From the NCBI GenBank assembly GCA_008921705.1, contig VFFE01007103.1:1501531-1565530 (forward strand): a DNA stretch of 64,000 nucleotides, written 5' to 3'. Origin of the DNA: Burhinus oedicnemus (taxonomy: Eukaryota > Chordata > Aves > Charadriiformes > Burhinidae). How positions within the stretch are numbered: the stretch's first letter is position 1; the number at the start of each line of letters is the position of its first letter. Under the pieces are notes generated by a model that saw only the letters and a list, made by a program, of their open reading frames with translations, was not told the origin of the DNA and ran no database searches. Below, in pieces: positions 46,590-59,600 of the stretch. The position numbers were made by a program, and so were the translations under genes.

Positions 46590-47480
46590 CCATGCGTGAA
46601 GTCAAGCAAAGGTGGCAGGAGGCCTGCATAGACAAATGAGAAGCTCCAGACAACCCCCAAATATAAAAAGGAAGAATACAAGAGGTGGGAGCAGGAACAG
46701 GTGACCCAGGAGGAATGTAGAGACGCTATCTGAGTGTGCCAAAGCCCACCTGGATTTGCATTGGTGAGGGCTACGAAGGGCAACAGGAAGGGATCCCACT
46801 AGTACATCTGTAGGAAGAGGAAGAGTAAGTAAATTGTGGGCCTGCTGCTGAATGGGACAAAGGACATGGAAAAGGCTGAGGTATGTACTCAATGCCTTTG
46901 CCTTGGTCTCTACTGGTAGGAGTTGCTTTCAGGAATCCTAGGCCCCTGACACCAGGGGGAGAGTCTGGAGCAACAAAGACATATCCTCAGTAGAGGAGGA
47001 TCAGGTTAGGGAACATGTACACAAGGTGGACATGCAATGAGACTTGATGGGATGCATACATGAGTGGTGAGGGAGCTAGCTGATGTCTCTCCAAAGACAC
47101 TTTCAATTATCTTTGAAAGGCTATACTGATCAGCAGAGGTTCCTGAAGACTGGAAGAAAGCAAATGTCACTCCTATCTGCAAGAGGGGCAAGAAAGAGGA
47201 TCTGGGGGACTATAGGTTGGTCAGCTTTACCTCGATAACTGGGACAGTAATGGAGCAGCTGATCCTGGAAATTATTTGCAAACATATGAAGGATACAAAG
47301 GTGATTTGGAGTAGTCACCATGGATTTATGAAGGGGAAAACATGCTTAACCAACCTGGTAGCCTTCTACAATGAGATGATGGGCATGGTGGACAAGCATA
47401 GAGCAGTGGATGCTGTTTATCTCGACTTTAATAAGGTTTATGACGCTGTCTCCCACTGTCCTCACAGACAAACTGATGAA
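46590..47480 (+). mobile_element. CR1 LINE fragment, ORF2 linker to start of reverse transcriptase
   Basis: A sense CR1 ORF2 piece. The DNA from about 46590 (AAGCAAAGGTGGCAGGAGGC) through 46700 (GTGACCCAGGAGGAATGTAG) and 46980 (GAGGATCAGGTTAGGGAACA) follows the CR1 coding region between endonuclease and reverse transcriptase. It then enters the reverse transcriptase, where the frame at 47217-47450 reads VDAVYLDFNKVYDAVSH (motif A region). It breaks off soon after, near 47480. Frameshifts and in-frame stops in the upstream part show it is dead. Both ends are approximate, and the 5' end could extend to about 46500. Confidence 0.9.
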
Positions 47481-50400
47481 GGGCTGAGACTTCCAGTCCT
47501 GGTGTTTAGAGCTGACAGGTGTCCTGAACTCCAGTCCTGGCTGCAGGGGTTGTTAATGTTATTATTTGATAATATACTCAACTGCGGGCTGGGAATCCCA
47601 GGTGGACATAGCTGCAAAATGAAGTCATGGGAAGGGACAAGACGTAAGATGCAGCCTCCCCCACAGCACCCTCTGAGGATGGCTCAGCACTCTATTCCTT
47701 GTCAGTCTTGAGCATCTCTCCCCTGGGAGCATGAGGATCCCTCTGCAGGGATAAAAAACCTAATTCCTTTCACAGATTTACTCCCCAGAAGCTCCTGGTA
47801 TACAGCTGTAGTAGCATTGTGTTACTTGTACATTACCTGGTTTTCCAATATGAGGATTTGCTGAATGGAGTGTATTTGTTTGTTCTTTGAACGGTAAAAA
47901 CCTGGAAGCCATCTTTTTTATTCTCAAAGGATGTATGCCCACACAACTCTTATTAATATAAACAAGGTTTCAAATAGTTAAGGATTGCTGAACTGAGCTC
48001 ATGGGGTACTACAAAGAGTAAAAAAAAAACCAAAAAAAACCCACTTTACATTTTTTGTTGCTGTTAAATGGCTCAAGTAGTCCATCTGCTTCCGAAACAG
48101 CTCATGTACTTTTGGATTTGGTTATGAACTGCCCAGAGCATTGCAAACAGCCCTGATCTGCAAAGATACCTGTTTTTATACACAACATGAGACTGGCAAG
48201 AGAGATGTGTCTACTCAGTGTTTTACAAGTCAGACAGGAATGGTATGACTTCAAATTGGCACAGCCACGTCCTTGTTATTTCACTTCACTACCACCTAAT
48301 TTGTATAAAACAGGGAAAGTTTTAAATGGATGTTACCATAACAGGAGTATCCAATGAATACCTTATTTGTGGCAAAGGAAAGCAGTCCTTCTAAGGTGAC
48401 TTCACTTAGCCTTCTGTGATTCACATGGGATGTAGAATTACAGCATTTGTTCTTAAGCAGAATTATGGATGAGACCCAAGACTAACTGACAGCTCAGTTA
48501 TTTCTTCCTAATGCATTTCATTAATAGCCCCTGCACCTCTCACCTCTATGAAATTGGCAACTAGTGAGGTGCCTGTAAGAGGCTAATTGCCTCCAGAGTC
48601 AATTGTCCTGGAGCCAATTGTTAATCTCCTGGTGTTAATTGCCAAAAGCAGGAGTAATCAAAGTAGGCAGGGGGCATAGAAACTGCATGCATATTAGAGC
48701 CATGTAGCAAAATGCAGGAGGTGTTCAGCTCTGCTCCATGAAACCATGGAAGAGCTTAGCAAGTAGGAACATGATGAGGCACTAGCTGAGTGTAAATCCT
48801 GAATGTTTTGCTGCATTTTTCATTCATCACCTTCAGATTGCTAGTCTACTTGCGAGCTATAAAACAGGTGGGGTGAAATCTAGGCCCTGAGGAGATAAAA
48901 TAAAAAGTGTCAGAGATCTGACTGGGATGCCTGAACTACTTGATATCTAGGGTGATACTAACAGTGTTGTGATGGGTTTGGAAAGGAAAAGAATGGAAGT
49001 GCAACAGCTGTATACCTTAATTCTCTGTTTTGCCATGGCTTTTCAATTTGATGTTTCCAGACAGATGACTGAATTTAATCCTAGGGTTAAATGAATTTCT
49101 GGTAACTTCTGTTGAGTTGATCCTGCCTACATCAAGGTATATCTTGAGAGTGCTTTTGAATCTGGTTTCCTAACATAAGGTGACCAAGTACTCTACTGAG
49201 AAAGAAAGACAGAAAACTGTGCTATTATTTTTTATAAACTAAAATGCATAAACAACTATGAAATTATACAGAATGTATTATGGGCCAAAAATCTGACCTA
49301 TGTTTATTGTTTGTTAAATTAAGGGGAAGCAGGTATGTTTGATAAGATGCCTATTTTGTACATAATCTGTTGCAAAAATCTTGCTAGTTTGCTCTTTCAT
49401 TCTGTCAGACTGATGGCTTTTGAGCATCCCAGTTTACAGCTTCTGTCTAGACTATGGTTTGACCTTTTGTTCCTGGTGTCAGATGGTGACTTTCAAGAGC
49501 TTGAGTCTGCTGCTGTTTGGGCAGGGATAGAAGTGGGTATTCCACTAACCTCAGCAGCTGGAACATCTGTTCGGGGGATAAAATGATCAGTTGTTTGTCT
49601 GGATGGTTGAGTGATAAGAAACTTTGGCTGTGGGGCTTTGTCAGTATGCGTGACAAATGTTTTATCTCCCGGTTTACAGTACAATGTTAATTATTCTAAA
49701 TAAGTACAGATTCCTTTAGATCTTTTTTTTTTTTTTTTTCCAACCTGCACCCGGAGCAGAAGAAAGCAGAAATCTTGTGTGACTACTGCACATTGTAATG
49801 GATGTTTTGCAAAGGAATAACAACAATAATTAAGTTATCTTAAAAACTCCAGTCTGGAAACTGCCTGCATAACTCAAGGGACTGAGAAACGCTTGAAAAA
49901 ACCCCACAAGACTTTTGTGATGCTGATGATACAAATAGGGAAGATGAGGGGGGAAAGAAAAAAAAAAAACAAACCAGGAGGAGGTAAGATTACTGCATTG
50001 ATAGCATTAGGGTTAGTGAGCAGCATAACAATAATGGATTCAAAGAGCACCTCTGTAAAATACACTTTGTTTTCATTCAGATTTCAAGTTGGCTGCAAGC
50101 TGTACTTGTAACACACAGCGTAGATATGCTGAAGAGCCATCTACAAACGTATGCCCTTCAGCATATTTTTTGCTCTGTGTAATATAGTGCATGAACATGT
50201 ATAGGAGCTGTGAAGGGGGGTGAGGAGGAGAGGAAATAAGCTCTGTGACCCAGTTTTATACACAAATTAGAAGGCTTAATTTGAGGCACAATCATTTCAT
50301 CAGGTGTGTTGCAACTTAAACTGGCAGGATGATTGGGTCTCTGGAGAGAGAATTTCATTTTAATTGTTTTTCTGCCCTAAATGCAAAGCTACGTGATATT

Positions 50401-51419
50401 TGTTTTAGTATATACGGATTTGGCACCTGCTGCTAACATTGTGACAAATAGAGATAGTTACAAAAATTAACATAAATTTATAAATAAAGTAATGAAAAGC
50501 ACAACCGCAAAGGTTAAGCTAAAGGCAGGGCCTGCTACTGGACTTAGTTATTGAAGAAATGACCTGGTTTTCCTCTACCATAATTATGGCGAGTCTGAAA
50601 CTACCGAGTGTAACATCGAATGAAGCAACAAAATTTCAGATATTTTAGGGAAATCTTCCCTATGGAATGGAGAGGAGACCCTCTTCTACAGGAGCTTCTC
50701 TAATAGTCCCCAAACGTGCAGTAAAGAGAAGGGCTGTTACAAGCCTTCGCTTGTCACTTTACTCTCGCTTGTCACCGGAAGAGAAAAAGTGATCTCCTAC
50801 CATGCTATAGTGTATTCCCTCCCCACTGCGGACCCATGAGGCCGGCTGTTCTCAGAGACATGGCAGTGGCTGCCACTACTTGAGTACCTGTGAACAAGTT
50901 TTACGATGACGGCTGAATGCCTGAAAGAAGACTCTCTGCCTTCAATGCTAGAAGAAACCTGTGGTTGGCCTTCAAAGGAAAGAGCAGGGAAGCAGCTAGC
51001 CTGAAGGAGCCCAGAAGCACTGGTTGCTGTCGCTGAGCCCTTCTGGAAGAAGGAATGATGTAGTTCTCCAGCCTCGTGGGATTTGTGCCAGTGGCACAAA
51101 TTGCTACTGGTTCGGGTCTGTAAAGCCTCAAATCTCGTTTCAGTAAAAGTTGTGTTAATGTGTATCCAAAGCTGTGCACACACTGCTAAAATCCGCTTCC
51201 CTAAAGTGCTTTCTGGTCACGGTTTACATTCTCCTTAGAATGAATCATGGATTTTTATTTTTTTTTTTTTCCTTAATCCCATCAGTTACATGGTGGGCTA
51301 GCAGGCTGTGGTTTGAACTAGGTCTGTTTAATTTTTTACTTCACAAACAAACTGGTGGTAATGTGGGAAAGGAGGGGAGGATAGGTTTATAGTCTAAACA
51401 CCCAAAGGATGATCATATC
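47481..51419. other. Intergenic DNA, no gene seen
   Basis: AT-rich. It includes a spaced AATTG cluster (48552-48641, listed separately), a T17 run near 49723-49739 and A-rich patches near 48019-48040 and 49958-49970. Minus-strand frames at 50797-51183 and 50901-51179 overlap in different frames and have no recognised domain. Confidence 0.5.
48552..48641. promoter_or_regulatory. Cluster of AATTG / TAATTG motifs (possible homeodomain sites)
   Basis: AATTG occurs at 48552, 48585, 48601, 48616 and 48637 on the + strand, the last four spaced 15-21 bases apart. Two are TAATTG, a core bound by many homeodomain proteins. CAATTG and CCAATTG also occur. Around it lies moderately complex sequence rather than simple AT. 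This is a motif observation only. Confidence 0.3.
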
Positions 51420-52260
51420 TACTTCCTCAGTGTATTGGACTTGTATGCCCAGGCTTTGGTAGCAGGAGAGCTACAGGGATGTCCTGTGTGAGAAGAGATC
51501 AGGGGCTGCCCCCATGCCAGACACAGCTGGCTTCAAAACAGACCCACCACTGTCCAAAGCTGAGTCCATCAGCGAAGCTGGTGGCACCTCTGTGGAAACA
51601 TATTTAAGAAAGGGTAAAACATACTGTGTAGTAGTTGAGAGAGAGGAGTCAGAAAAAAATTGAAAAAAACAGTCCTGCAGACATCCAGGTCAGTTAAGAA
51701 GGAGAGGCAGAACGTGCTCCAAGCACCGGAGCAGACATTTTTCTGCAGCCCATGGAGAAGACCATGGTGAAGAAGGTTGTCCCCCTGTAGCCCAGGAGGA
51801 CCATGTCAGAGCAGATATCCAAACTGCAGCTCATGGAGGATCCTGTGCTGGAGCAGGGGAACTGTGTGAGGAGGAAGGAGCAGTAGAGAGGAACTGTTAT
51901 GGAGTGACCACAATCCCCATTCCCCATCCCGCTGTGCTGCTTGGGGCAGGAGGAGGTAGAAGAGTGAAGGAGTGAGGTTAAGCCTAGGAAGAAGGAGGTT
52001 TGGGGGAAAGATGGGGGGTTTTTTTAGTTCTGTCTTTGTTTCTCACCATCCTACTCTATTTCTAACTGGCAATAAATTAAATTATTCTTCCCCAAGCAGA
52101 GTCTGTATTGCCTGTGACGGTATTGGTAAGTGATCTCCCTGTTCTTATCTCAGCTCATGAGCTTTTCCATCTTATTTTCTATCCCCTGTCCTGTTGAGGA
52201 GGGGGAGTGAGAGAGCAGCTGGGTGAGGGTCTAGCAGCTGGCCAAGGTTAACCCACCATA
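51420..52260 (+). mobile_element. Avian ERV LTR-like repeat, about 840 bp
   Basis: The wording TTGGACTTGTATGCCCAGG, GTAGCAGGAGAGCTACAGGG and CCATCAGCGAAGCTGGTGGC matches an LTR I remember as abundant in bird genomes. The interior repeats short units built on CAGCCCATGGAG and GGAGCAG. A TATA-like TATTTAA lies at 51601-51607 and AATAAA at 52071-52076, in the order expected of an LTR promoter and poly(A) signal on +. The 3' end is near AACCCACCATA at 52260. The 5' end is uncertain and I could not find target duplications, so it may be truncated. The minus frame at 51694-51927 falls inside it and is not a gene. Confidence 0.72.
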
Positions 52261-54411
52261 CTCAATTACAGTATAGCCACAGAGAAAGTTGGTTTGGTAA
52301 GTGACACATACAGAGGTAACAGAAATTTCCAGTCTTGGTAAGGATGAACAGCTAGCACCATGTGAAGATGCAAACTTCCTTGAACCGATCTCCTCACAAC
52401 ACAGCAATCTCTCAGTCCATCAGTGGCTGATCTCCTCTAAGAAAATCTCACTCTCCCTGGTTATGCCAAATGCTGGCTCAATTGTACGGCATGATTTACT
52501 GAAGGGGTGGCACTCTGTCAGTAAAAGTAGATCAGTGTGGTTTTCAATAGTCTGAGTTTGAATTCTCTCACTCAAATGGACACTGTACCAGTAGTTGTTA
52601 TTTATAAAGTGATTTGAAGTCCTTTTTGTGTCATTGGAAAGGATAGTTTGCAGTTGCATTGAAAGAAAACTTTCTTCTCAGGGTTAGCTAAATTTCTTTT
52701 GGGGGAAAACCAGTGTGTCTTTCAGGATGCATTTGCAACAATATTTGATTTTGAGACCAGTGAAAAGGGAATTGATGCAGGTTTGAAAGTCATCAAAGTT
52801 ATAAACTTCTGCAGTCCAAACTACATATATGCATTCTCTATTGGTTTTACTTAAATATTGACTACAAGAAAGTAATGAGGCAGCATGGAGCCTCCAGAAA
52901 GCATTTCTGATTTTTTTCCCCTTTTTTTTTTTTTAATTTTTATTTTTTTTACAATGAGTCACATATAGTAAATGGCCATTCTTCTTCCTGTGCAGGGTCA
53001 GACAGACAGCTTAATAGTATTCATTCCTCATCAGCCTTTGACAGATGTTGTAGAGTCAATATGGATATGTTATCCTAGCCCATCTCCAGGAAGAGATAAG
53101 CTTTGATAGAATTATGGCTCATGTTTCATAAAGCAGATCTGAAACCATACCAGAATGGATCAAGAAAATGTGCTGTAGTTGCTGCTCTTGCTCTGTAAGA
53201 AGTTGTTAACTTGCTGTTCAGAAGAAAGGTGACATAAATATCCCTTTTACCTTCCACACTGCTGAAGAAAGACTTACCAAATTACTAAAACTCCTTTTAT
53301 GGTTAAACTAGTGGTAAATTTAAACCTTTTCTCTTCCTTAGGTCAAGACATGCTTCACCATGTAAGCTATGGTTTTCTATAGGCAGCTATCAACCGGGTT
53401 TATAGATTCTCTTTGCTGGAGCTGAGCTGTATTCTCCTTCGCAGAGACTTCATAGTGGAGTTGGAATTGTAGCTCCAGTGTAGATGGTTCATAAGAGTGA
53501 GGAACCACACCAGAGGAGAAAGGTAAGGAGTAACTCATTATACAGATGCAATACTGGTGGAGTGACGAATGTGTGAAGTGATTTGGAAAAATGTCTTTAC
53601 AGGTTGGATAATATTATTTCAACAGCTGCTGTGTGATTTATTATCTCTGTTCCCTCTCCTGTAATATCACCTAGACATCCTTTAAATAGAAAGAATCCCT
53701 GAGGTCACACCTTTTAATTGAGGAGGCATGGCGAAAGAGAAAAGAAACCTAACATTTAATTAGCTCTAGAAAATGCTTTTCTCTTATATGTGTTTCTAAA
53801 CTGCCTCTTATAATCCCATAGTGCTTTTCAGTTAAGCACCTCATAGCACTTCTCAAGCCTAAGGTCACTGCAGCATAGACAGTGAGAAAAGTCCTACTTG
53901 TAAGTACGAATTGCTGCCTCTCCTATTCACTCTGACAATTTTCAGTAGTGCAGTTGTCCTTTGGGCACAAAAAACTTATTTTCAACCGTGGATCTGTTTT
54001 TCACACCTGTACTTCTACAGGCTTCAGTGGATTTTTTTTTTCCTAGTGCAAACGTTAAAGGAATGAAACATAGGAAAAGCATAACAACGTAAGAGGTATG
54101 TGACTTTCCACTTAAGACTATGTTGATTTGCTGTTGATTTTGGAAAATCTTCAACACACATAAGTCCTAAGGACTTTAAGCATACGTTTAAATCAAATGT
54201 GCATAAAGTGAACATGTAGTAGTGATACATGTAAGCTGGAATGAAAAATTGCATAGAACTTGTTTCACCACCAAAAAATAACACAGGATTTTCCCAGCAT
54301 CTGTTGACTTAAAATGGTCTTCTGAACAAGTTCCAGGTAAAAAGGATGTATGTTTATCTTCAGTTTTAGCATAAAAAAAAAAAAAAAGAAAAAAGAAAAA
54401 ATGATGTCAGG
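52261..54411. other. Intergenic DNA, no gene seen
   Basis: AT-rich, with T-rich tracts near 52911-52950 and an A-rich tract (54372-54400) at the edge of the second gap. No conserved frame or repeat family was recognised. Confidence 0.5.
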
Positions 54412-54431
54412 NNNNNNNNNNNNNNNNNNNN
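54412..54431. other. Assembly gap (20 N)
   Basis: A placeholder gap of exactly 20 N. The left side is an A-rich run and the right side is a C16 homopolymer (54433-54448), a context where sequencing and assembly commonly fail. Confidence 0.98.
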
Positions 54432-54432
54432 A

Positions 54433-54448
54433 CCCCCCCCCCCCCCCC
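54433..54448. repeat. C16 homopolymer beside gap
   Basis: Sixteen C directly after the N gap. The true length, and the sequence between it and the A-rich tract, are unknown. Confidence 0.85.
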
Positions 54449-57400
54449 AATAATTTCTTCTATGATTCTCTTCACTTCTGCAAAGATGGTTCTTCTAAGT
54501 ATGTGCGTGTATTCCTATTCAGCTGGATTTTTTTCCCCCCAGAGTAACATATGAGCCACTGGAACTCTTGGAGACAAATCAATTTGCTCCTGAAAGTAGC
54601 TGAGAAAGTGCTGCAGGATGAATGGAGCAAGCATGCTTATGTTTTGTAAAGAATATGCAGTTTGTACTGTCCTGGTGGTGTGCTGCTTCTGCTAGCCAAC
54701 AGCTGCCACATTCTGCCTTCCTGGCTACTAGGTTTTATTCTGAGACCGTCGTGTCTAATGAGCAGCATAGCAGGATGCCAGCAATATGTTCTGAAGAGCA
54801 TGAGTAATCCCTGGTATCTGAGAATAGAATTAGGATGAGCAACCCTATGAAAAGCCAGTAATTCCTCCTTATTTCAGCCTCTGTGCTCTGAGTCACACTT
54901 CAGATGATGCCCTAAGGTCAGCTGAAAAAGAGATCTGAATTTCAGTGCAGCTTTAGGGTGCACAGCCATCACTGGGGAAAATACTTGTCCATTTAAAAGT
55001 CCTTTTAACGAATGCAATGAAAATTTGCATGGGCAGAACAGCTTGCCTTGCAGCTGCCTTGGCCCTTACATTTGTTAAATTTTACTCCAATAATTTCACT
55101 TCATAAAAAGTGTCCTTAACTAGCAATGGGGAAAACTGCAAAGAAAGTGCGCATAGGGTGAAAAAAAAGACAGCTGAACTTCAGTGGAACTTGTCAAATA
55201 TTTTAGTGTCTGCTTTGGCCAGGAATTTGTGTTGGCTGCTCCTGGTTGTAGCTGTGGTGACGGGATGCATTGGAATTTTTCTTGGATTTGATTTTCGGGG
55301 GAGTGTTCCCCAAGTGCACCCATTTGCATTGCAGGACAAAAGCCAAGCTCTAGCTAATAAATGTCGCAAGCAAATGTCAGTCTTTTGGCAGACTTGACCA
55401 CTGCTACCTTTTGCAGGGCTTACTGATGTTTCCTCTGAAGCTGGTGACATTGTCCTGGACAGTGCTGGACCACTGGGTTTGATCCAGTACAGCTGTTGAT
55501 CACAGTGGGCAGAGGTGTAAGCATTCATCAACTCTGGAAATTGCACCTTTCAAAGCAAAGCTTAAAAAATTGCTTCTATGCCTATCTCCTCCAAGTCTTT
55601 TACCTAAGAGCTTTGCAATTAATATCTTGGTCTTGCATTGACCACAGATTTTGCTTGTAGGTCCTACTTTAATCTTTAAATATGTCATATATTGCTTCTC
55701 CTCATGGCTTCTCCTTATGAGTCTAGTTAAGCCAAATGTATGCTTGTCCTTTTATGTATCTTGTTTAACTTAACCATGATCCTGTATTCTGCCACCTTTA
55801 AATCAAGCCAGTTTACTTTTGTCAGTCATTGTGAAGTCATTTAAATGTACAGCATTGTTCTTGGTTTTAAAAGACACAAGCATGTTCATCTAGTCTTGTC
55901 AGCAAACTGACATTAGCAGCACAGTTTAGTGTGCTTGCAGACCAGGTATGTACCATTCTGGCAAAAACGTTTCTTGCAAGGGTCTGCACTAGAGGGGAGC
56001 TTCCTAAAGCTTGCCTGGTTGTCTTTCTATTGAGGATAATAATAACAAATAGTTAATAATAAAGGTAATAATAAACATTACTAATAGATGATAATAATAA
56101 AGGTACTGCATGCATTTCGAAGATGGGAGTGGCTCCATATTTAGCCCTGGAAATGCTGTCCTGCTCCCCAGCTTCTCAAACTCTCCTCAGAGAAGGGAAG
56201 ACTTTGTTCTCATCACAGAACAAAACTTCTAGTGAGTTTTGGGAGGAAGGGAGGAAGCTGTAATTCATTAATGGACAAATAAAGCACAAAACTAACCTGT
56301 GGCCTGTCAGTATGGGGGAGGTAGAGATAACAATGCCTTCAGATATGACCATTCAGATAAGACACATTGTAGTCTCTAGAAATACTGCCTCTCATCAGTC
56401 TGGTTTGCATTACCTGGGAGGCATGCAGTCCAAGCCATAAGCTTGTTCCATCTAGAATGAAGACAGATGAAATCCTCTCTAAAATATAGGAGGAAGCCGA
56501 CTGGGTAGCAGAATGACGTCTAGTACAAAGTATTTTAAAATCTGAAAAAAGGATAACCCTTATATTCCTGGAAAAGGGCACTGGAGATCTACCTGGAACC
56601 AAGAGTTAGATACTGCAAGAATGTGGGCTCTCCTTCTAATTCAGTAGTTCGGGTTGCACAGACTATAAAGGCATTAAGGCATAACCTAAGGCATCACTGT
56701 AGCAAGTGCAAGATGCAGGACAAGGTATTTCAGAAACGCAGCAGATTCTTCAGCTTTGGGAACGTGTTAGGTGTGGGGGGTTTCTTATTTGGAAGGAAGA
56801 GGAAGGGGGCAAGATATCTGCTTAGTTCCAGAAAGGATTGCCTTTCAATTTTCTATGATGGTAGCTTTCTGGAGGTGGGTGGCCTTTTATTCATGCGTAC
56901 AGTGAATTGCTGACTGAAAAATCTGTGTAGGTAAATAAGCTTTGTCCTACTTCTGCTGAAATCAGCTGAGGTAGGGAGGTTCTCAGTGGCTTTTTTTAAT
57001 GGGATCAGAATCAGTATCTTAAAAGACTGTTACCATATTTTAATAGAATAACATTTTTACTGACAGGCAGTCACTACAGGGCCCTACAAGGTATGAGGTA
57101 GGGAGGTGCCTGACCATTAACATGGGTCTTTTTTTGTTTGAGTTCCTACCTTCAGACAGCACAGTTTAGGGTAGCTGGTCAAATGAAAGGTCAAATGACT
57201 GGCTGGAATCATTAAAGCAACATGCTGTTTCCTTGGAGGACAAAAACCAAGACCTGTTCTTTTTATGGTATGGCTGTTTTAGGCAGAGGAAGTTAAAAAC
57301 TATCCCCACTGAATATAACCAGAGAGATGTGTCCAGAAGATTTTTCTGATCCGCTTAACTAGACTGCTTCACCCTATGGTGGCAAGAGTCTTGATGGGAC

Positions 57401-59600
57401 TGGAGTCGTGACAGTCTAAGGATAGACAGAGTGACAGGGAGTCTGAAATTTGCTGTTTCTGTTTCAGATCTGAAGGTGGCTTACATGCCTAAAAGCTTGT
57501 GCATATTCCCTCGATAATACTAGTTGCCCCCCCTTGAAGATATTCTCTAAAAATTTCACCTTCTGTTTTTAAGATGAAGCTAATTGGTATAAAACAAAGT
57601 AACTTTTTCTGAGATTCTTTCATTACAGATAAAAAGCTGCACAGACACCTATATGTCTCTCACAGATACCTCTATTTTATAATAGTTTTCTGTTTCTCAT
57701 TTCATCATGCTCTTCAATATTAGCCAGCTTGCCATTTTTTGATAAATTGCACCCTGAGTTTACTACACACTGTATTTGTCTGTGCGGTTTCTCAACTGCA
57801 GTTTTGTTCTTTTTAGAGCTTTATCAATAAATAGTGATGTGGGTGGTTTTGTTTGGTTGGTTTCTTGTAAAGCTTTTTTGTTACACAAAATAACCTACAA
57901 AACACTGTCTGGACTTCGATGTCCCTGGCATCTGGTTCTTAATCTTTCTTTCTAGAAGCCTCTTGGATGACGAGACTATTTTTATTCAGAGATGCTGAAC
58001 ACTGGTTATTATCATGGGAATGGTAGGTGATCACACCAACAGTGCTATCCGGACTCCCTATTGCTCTGCAGCTGCGGAACCTTCCACTCAGAGGCGTGCT
58101 TTAGAAGAAGTGTCTGAGCTGTGCGTCAACCTGTTCTATAACTTGCCACCTGTCTGGAAAGAGAACTGTGTTTCCTTGTGTTCCCTCGATTATGTTCTTT
58201 TCTGTAGGTAAACCAAAGCACAGCTATCTCAATCGCTAAAAAACAGGCTGCTGCATTTCATTGTAACATAACTCACCAGACATTAGAAAGGTTGTCACAG
58301 TTTGAAATTTGCAGAGATGCTGCAAGCGTGCGGGTGGATGTTAAGTTTGTAATCGCCAATCTCTGTAATGAAGGTATTGCTTTACATTGTTCTTTTAATA
58401 GTAAATGGCAACACAGCTGGTGATTTTTCTTCCTGCTGCTTTAAAAGGCTCCATCGTTCCATCAGAGGATGATGCTGAGAAAAAAAGAGTAACTACTGTT
58501 AAGCCACAGTGAGCAACTGACCACCTTCTCTAGCAGCATAAAGCATTTCTCGTGTTACTTGTCTGAGTATTGAGTTCTAGGATTTTGCCCTTATCCCTCG
58601 GTGTCTGATCCACATTCCTGGATACAGTCCAGTTCTTTCTGTTAAAATACTGCAGTTGCTATTGTGCTGCAGCATATGTATTGATGGATGGATGCGGAAA
58701 TGCCAGGCTGTGCTTCTGGTTGACTTTTGTTGACTGACTTAGGGATTCACCACTTTGATGCGTTACATATTAGTACTTCTCTTTATCTCGTGTTTTTGAT
58801 AGAATGCTTTTGTGTTACATTTGAGGTTTGGATTTAAAACAGAAAAATAAATTTAAAGTTTCCTTTACATTAGGAAGAGTAGAAAATGGTCAATGCATAT
58901 CAAAACTGCTAAAAAAAACCCCTGGAAAATATCTCCAGAAAGTAAGCAAAATTAATATTGTGTAAAACCTTAATGAACAATGGAAATTATTCCTAATAAT
59001 AGGAACTCTGGGAACTCTAGGCCAAGCCTAAATGATCCACTCTTACAAATATCTACCTAATTATTGGTTTATCCTTGAGGTAAAATCCTTTTAATTGGCT
59101 TTTGGAAAGTCTGAATAGAGAACCTTGATGACTTTACATGTTTCTGTCACAATTACCCATGGAGGAATACTCATACCGTTTGGTTTTGTTGGTTGGTTTT
59201 TTTGGGGTGGGCTTTTTTTTTGTTTGTTTTGTTGATTTTTTTGTTTTTGACTTAAGATCTATTTTACCTCACTTGCTTCCCAGCTTTGGGATGGGTCTGT
59301 TTAGGGCTATCTTCATTTTAAAGACCCCTCCCCCCAACCACATCGGAAGAACTGCCAGAAATCTGAGGGGAAAAAAATCCTTTTACACATGAAGATGGTA
59401 TCGGCAAAATGATTTTCACTTTAGCAAAAAGAAAAGCAATAGCAAACCAGTATTTGGGTACATCAGGAGAACAGTTAACACCGTGCAAGGATACCGCTAA
59501 GGGCTGGTTTTGTTCAGCAATGTACTTTTCAACACCTGTCTAGTTCTGAGCGAGAGTTTAGTCCCAGTTTGGGAGCTCTCCCGTGGGGTCAGTGTCAGAA
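54449..59600. other. Intergenic DNA upstream of CHST11, no gene seen
   Basis: AT-rich, with ATAAT-type simple repeat near 56035-56103 and T/G-rich tracts near 57839-57868 and 59178-59252. Frames such as 55181-55546 (-) and 56623-56913 (+) lack any recognised domain. GC content climbs near 59600 into the CHST11 island. Confidence 0.5.
56035..56103. repeat. ATAAT-type low-complexity tract
   Basis: Repeated ATAATAATA and TAATAATAAA units on the + strand with a few other bases. A degenerate trinucleotide-like repeat. Confidence 0.7.

Noticed and set aside
46277..46783. 168-codon minus-strand frame with a duplicated 24-residue unit
   Set aside because: Its first part is antisense to a CR1 fragment, and the repeat comes from the 72-bp DNA duplication. 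There is no family match or splice context.
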